From Acidobacteriota bacterium (GTDB taxonomy: Bacteria > Acidobacteriota > Thermoanaerobaculia > Multivoradales > J023), in contig JAJCXO010000121.1 in NCBI GenBank assembly GCA_029263395.1, positions 1 to 64,000 on the forward strand: a stretch of DNA of 64,000 bases. The letters are read 5' to 3'. Below the pieces are notes generated by a model, which was not told the DNA's origin, ran no database searches, and worked only from the letters and a program-made list of their open reading frames with translations. Positions within the stretch are counted from its first letter, which is position 1; every line of letters begins with the position of its first letter. Shown here one piece after another: positions 61,869-64,000 of the stretch. The translations under genes were made by a program, and so were the position numbers.

Positions 61869-63142
61869 CTACCAAACGATGGATACTTGGCGGCCTGGTG
61901 GCGGTGGTGGCGACGGCTGGACATTGGGCTTATCACTACAAGCCACGAAGTCGACCCGCAGCGCCGTGGAGTGACTCGCGGGTTGCCGGTCTACTCGGCA
62001 ATAGTGATTTTCCGGCCGCGGTCTGGGTGCCCTATCCACACCAGAACTTGGCTCACCTGCGTGAAATCGCCGGCACCGAGCCCAGTACTTTGCGAGCGGT
62101 CGCCCGTCTGGCCGGGTTGCCGGCGCCTGCATTGCCGACGTTTGGGCCCTTGGCCTTGCCGCCCTCGTCGGAGATTGCGGTTGCGTCGGATGAGACCGGT
62201 GAGCGTTTTGCTGTGCTTGCCCAGGTTTATCCCGCCTTTGCTGGATTTGCCAAGTTGGCGGGGCGGTTGGCTGGGAATCCCTGGCTGGCCGGCGGCGAGA
62301 TCGTGGTGGATGGCAGCACGGCTGACGTGTCCTGGGACGGGAATCTCTGGATGGTGGTTTCCAGCGGGTTGTCGCCCGATGTGCTGCTGCGGGAACGCAG
62401 TGAGTCGACAGACTCGACGGTCAAAGAGCTGGCTAGCGAGAAGGGAATCGGCTGGATACAGGTTCGCCAGGCGGTCGACCCGCTGCCGGCAGGACTTTAC
62501 CGATTGTGGGAAGACGCTAGAGGGATCGGAATCGTCTCCAATACCGGTATCTCCGAATCTGCGCCAGCAGCCATCGGCGATCAAACGTTGGTGGATCGAT
62601 TCCAGAATATCGGTTTGTTCCTCTTGGTCTTCTCAGGTGGTCTTGAAGCCCTGGGAGAGCCTGCTCAGGCTTTGGCCTTTTTTGATCAGGTGGAGGACAA
62701 GCTCAAGGAACTGCCGCGGATCGCTTCCTTACACGAGCCCGGAACCGAGCGCTGGTCGTTGCCAGGCGAGAGCTTGTTGCAACTCGCCGGGCGAGAGCCC
62801 CGAACGTCGGACGAAGGCTCGTGGGCGGTCGCGGCGCTCGATCGTGCCAGTCTCGAGCAAGCTCGCGACGTCGCACCACTACTCGATCGGCTGAGCGGTG
62901 ATCCGCTAGCGTGGGGATTGTGGCTCGATCTCGAGGGCGGCTTGGTGGAGGTGGAGCGCATTGCACAGCTGCTCAGCGAAGTACCCATCGTGCCCCGTCG
63001 CCGTGTCGAGCGTTGGAGTGATGCGCGGAGGGTGCTGCTGCCGCTGGCGAACCGCTACTCGCACCTGGAGGCGGTTGTCACCGAGGAGCCTCGCGTGTTC
63101 GAACTGCGTCTGGCTTTCAAGCAGTCCGAAAAGCAACCGTAG
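61865..63142 (+). CDS. Membrane-anchored protein of unknown function
   Basis: A 425-residue protein with one N-terminal helix (6-22) and a large exported part, mostly alpha/beta with Leu-rich segments and no recognised motif. FQNIGLFLLVFSGGLEALGEP near 260 is the most hydrophobic part of the exported region. The ATG overlaps the GT4 stop (ATGA), so it is part of the polysaccharide operon and may take part in assembly or export. Family not recognised. Confidence 0.6.
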   Translation: MTTKRWILGGLVAVVATAGHWAYHYKPRSRPAAPWSDSRVAGLLGNSDFPAAVWVPYPHQNLAHLREIAGTEPSTLRAVARLAGLPAPALPTFGPLALPPSSEIAVASDETGERFAVLAQVYPAFAGFAKLAGRLAGNPWLAGGEIVVDGSTADVSWDGNLWMVVSSGLSPDVLLRERSESTDSTVKELASEKGIGWIQVRQAVDPLPAGLYRLWEDARGIGIVSNTGISESAPAAIGDQTLVDRFQNIGLFLLVFSGGLEALGEPAQALAFFDQVEDKLKELPRIASLHEPGTERWSLPGESLLQLAGREPRTSDEGSWAVAALDRASLEQARDVAPLLDRLSGDPLAWGLWLDLEGGLVEVERIAQLLSEVPIVPRRRVERWSDARRVLLPLANRYSHLEAVVTEEPRVFELRLAFKQSEKQP

Positions 63143-63171
63143 AAACAGGTCAGCGGGAGAGAATCGAGGAC

Positions 63172-63200
63172 TTGTGGTAGCTTCTAAGCTAAGCTAGCAT
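63172..63200 (+). promoter_or_regulatory. Candidate promoter of TPR gene
   Basis: TTGTGG (63172-63177) and TAGCAT (63195-63200), 17 bp apart, in an AT-rich island unusual for this region. A TAAGCTAAGCTA direct repeat lies within the spacer. Confidence 0.35.
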
Positions 63201-63304
63201 AGGATATTCTAAGATTCATCCTAGGTAGGCAGATCATCATCCGTTGACAGCAGACCGACCCTTTTACCGGGATCACCCACTGAGCAAACCTGTAAGACAC
63301 CGTC

Positions 63305-64000
63305 ATGTTGTTCATTAGCTGTCCAAGTCAGGCCAAGACGCGTCGTACCTTTGAGCAATTGCGAGATGCGGCGATGGTCGCAATCGAGGACGGACGCCTC
63401 ACCGACGCCCTTGGGTTGTGCGAGCGTGCGCTCGCCCAGGCTCGCGAACGGGGTGCTCAGGATCTTGTCGATCTGGCCGTCTGCAACCGCAGCGCGGTTT
63501 TGATCACCCTCGGGCGCGAACGCGAAGTGATGCCAGAGCTTCGCCAGATTCTGCTGCGCAGCTCGGATCCGAAGATGTGCTCGGTCGCAGCCTACGACCT
63601 CTCTCGGGCTCACGAGCGAATCAAGGAATACAAGAAGGGTCTCTTCTACGGTCGTATCGCACGGGATCGTGCCCTGCCAACAGGCCGCGATGATCTCCTG
63701 GTGGGTAGCTACAATCAGATCGGTAATTGTTTGATGTCGGACAGCTTCTTCGCCGAGGCAGCCGCTGAATACCATTACGCGATGGAACTGTTGCCCGCCG
63801 AGCGTTCTGTGTCTCAGGCGTTGGTGACGGCGAACCTGGGTTACTGCCACATGATGCAAGACCGAGTCCGCGAAGGGATGGCTTTGTCATTTCGAGCACT
63901 TCGCTGGTTCCGCAGCTTGGGAACCAGGGTTTACGAAGCCTGGCCGCATCTCGACCTCTGTTACGCCTATCTCGAGTTGGGGCGCCCGACCCGAGCATGG
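63305..64000 (+). CDS. TPR protein, cut by window edge
   Basis: The first 232 codons of a gene that runs past the right edge. A stop codon two codons before the ATG limits the start to 63305 or later. The product is helical with TPR-like repeats: ALGLCERALAQARERG, then YDLSRAHERIKEYKKGLFYG, NQIGNCLMSDSFFAEAAAEYHYAMEL and NLGYCHMMQDRVREGM. Residue Cys6 is near the N-terminus, but no signal peptide is seen. Such repeats usually scaffold a partner; the C-terminal domain that would reveal the role lies outside the window. Confidence 0.65.
   Translation, partial: MLFISCPSQAKTRRTFEQLRDAAMVAIEDGRLTDALGLCERALAQARERGAQDLVDLAVCNRSAVLITLGREREVMPELRQILLRSSDPKMCSVAAYDLSRAHERIKEYKKGLFYGRIARDRALPTGRDDLLVGSYNQIGNCLMSDSFFAEAAAEYHYAMELLPAERSVSQALVTANLGYCHMMQDRVREGMALSFRALRWFRSLGTRVYEAWPHLDLCYAYLELGRPTRAW

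Overview
The window is GC-rich, densely coding DNA with short gaps and many 4-bp ATGA start/stop overlaps. No rRNA or tRNA gene was seen. The best taxonomic guess is Acidobacteriota, perhaps Thermoanaerobaculia or a relative. The clues are a VWFA-related protein of the acidobacterial type (55235-56359), a C-terminal DGFESGDTSSW tail on a secreted propeller protein, a lectin with a C-terminal domain I associate with this group, and an argR-argG-argD-argB-X-argC-argH operon. This rests on family knowledge only, not on a marker gene.

Layout. 1-2068: a 42-bp tandem repeat at the left edge, a serine-acetyltransferase-like gene and a divergent GT4 glycosyltransferase separated by a REP-like palindrome. 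2126-6330: an orphan YefM-type antitoxin with what looks like a decayed toxin, an N-formylglutamate amidohydrolase-like gene, mutM/nei, an AmpG-like transporter and a GNAT enzyme. 6616-10946: an exported protein with an internal duplication, a pseudopilin, a HAMP/PP2C phosphatase and an NTF2-like protein. 11218-16869: a nonulosonic (sialic-like) acid operon neuB-neuC-dehydrogenase-neuA-asnB.

16914-26824 (minus strand) is the most unusual part. It reads ECF sigma factor, zinc-less anti-sigma-like membrane protein, exported TPR-CHAT protease, a small four-repeat protein, a C25-like protease, a metacaspase, then after a 196-bp gap a CHAT-TM-FGE fusion and a DUF429-like predicted nuclease. Four different clan CD (caspase-fold) proteases thus lie in one sigma/anti-sigma-headed cluster with no CRISPR array or cas gene nearby. 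The logic resembles the CRISPR-linked sigma/anti-sigma/protease cascades, but this is a separate arrangement.

27084-30928: a DUF1186 protein, a small protein matching the C-terminal domain of the neighbouring MerR regulator, a VapBC-type pair and a PQQ-propeller gene broken at a run of eight G. 31029-39254: the arginine operon with its promoter and ARG box, including a P-loop protein of unknown role. 39302-40545: non-coding DNA with 42-bp and 43-bp tandem arrays. 40546-43053: an orphan RHH antitoxin, a NUDIX hydrolase and an ABC-2 exporter. 43107-45245: a TPR/BNR lipoprotein. 45428-52623: a MacAB-like efflux operon that ends in its own NtrC-type regulator and histidine kinase, preceded by a near-consensus sigma-54 promoter and a dyad upstream. 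52740-56359: a lectin, an Rpn-family nuclease and a VWFA protein. 56384-61868: exopolysaccharide genes (a WcaJ-like initiating transferase and three GT4 enzymes), then an anchored unknown protein and a TPR gene cut by the right edge.

Across the window, at least nine unrelated genes carry in-frame tandem duplications of 15 bp in linkers or termini, which points to replication slippage as a steady source of variation in this genome.
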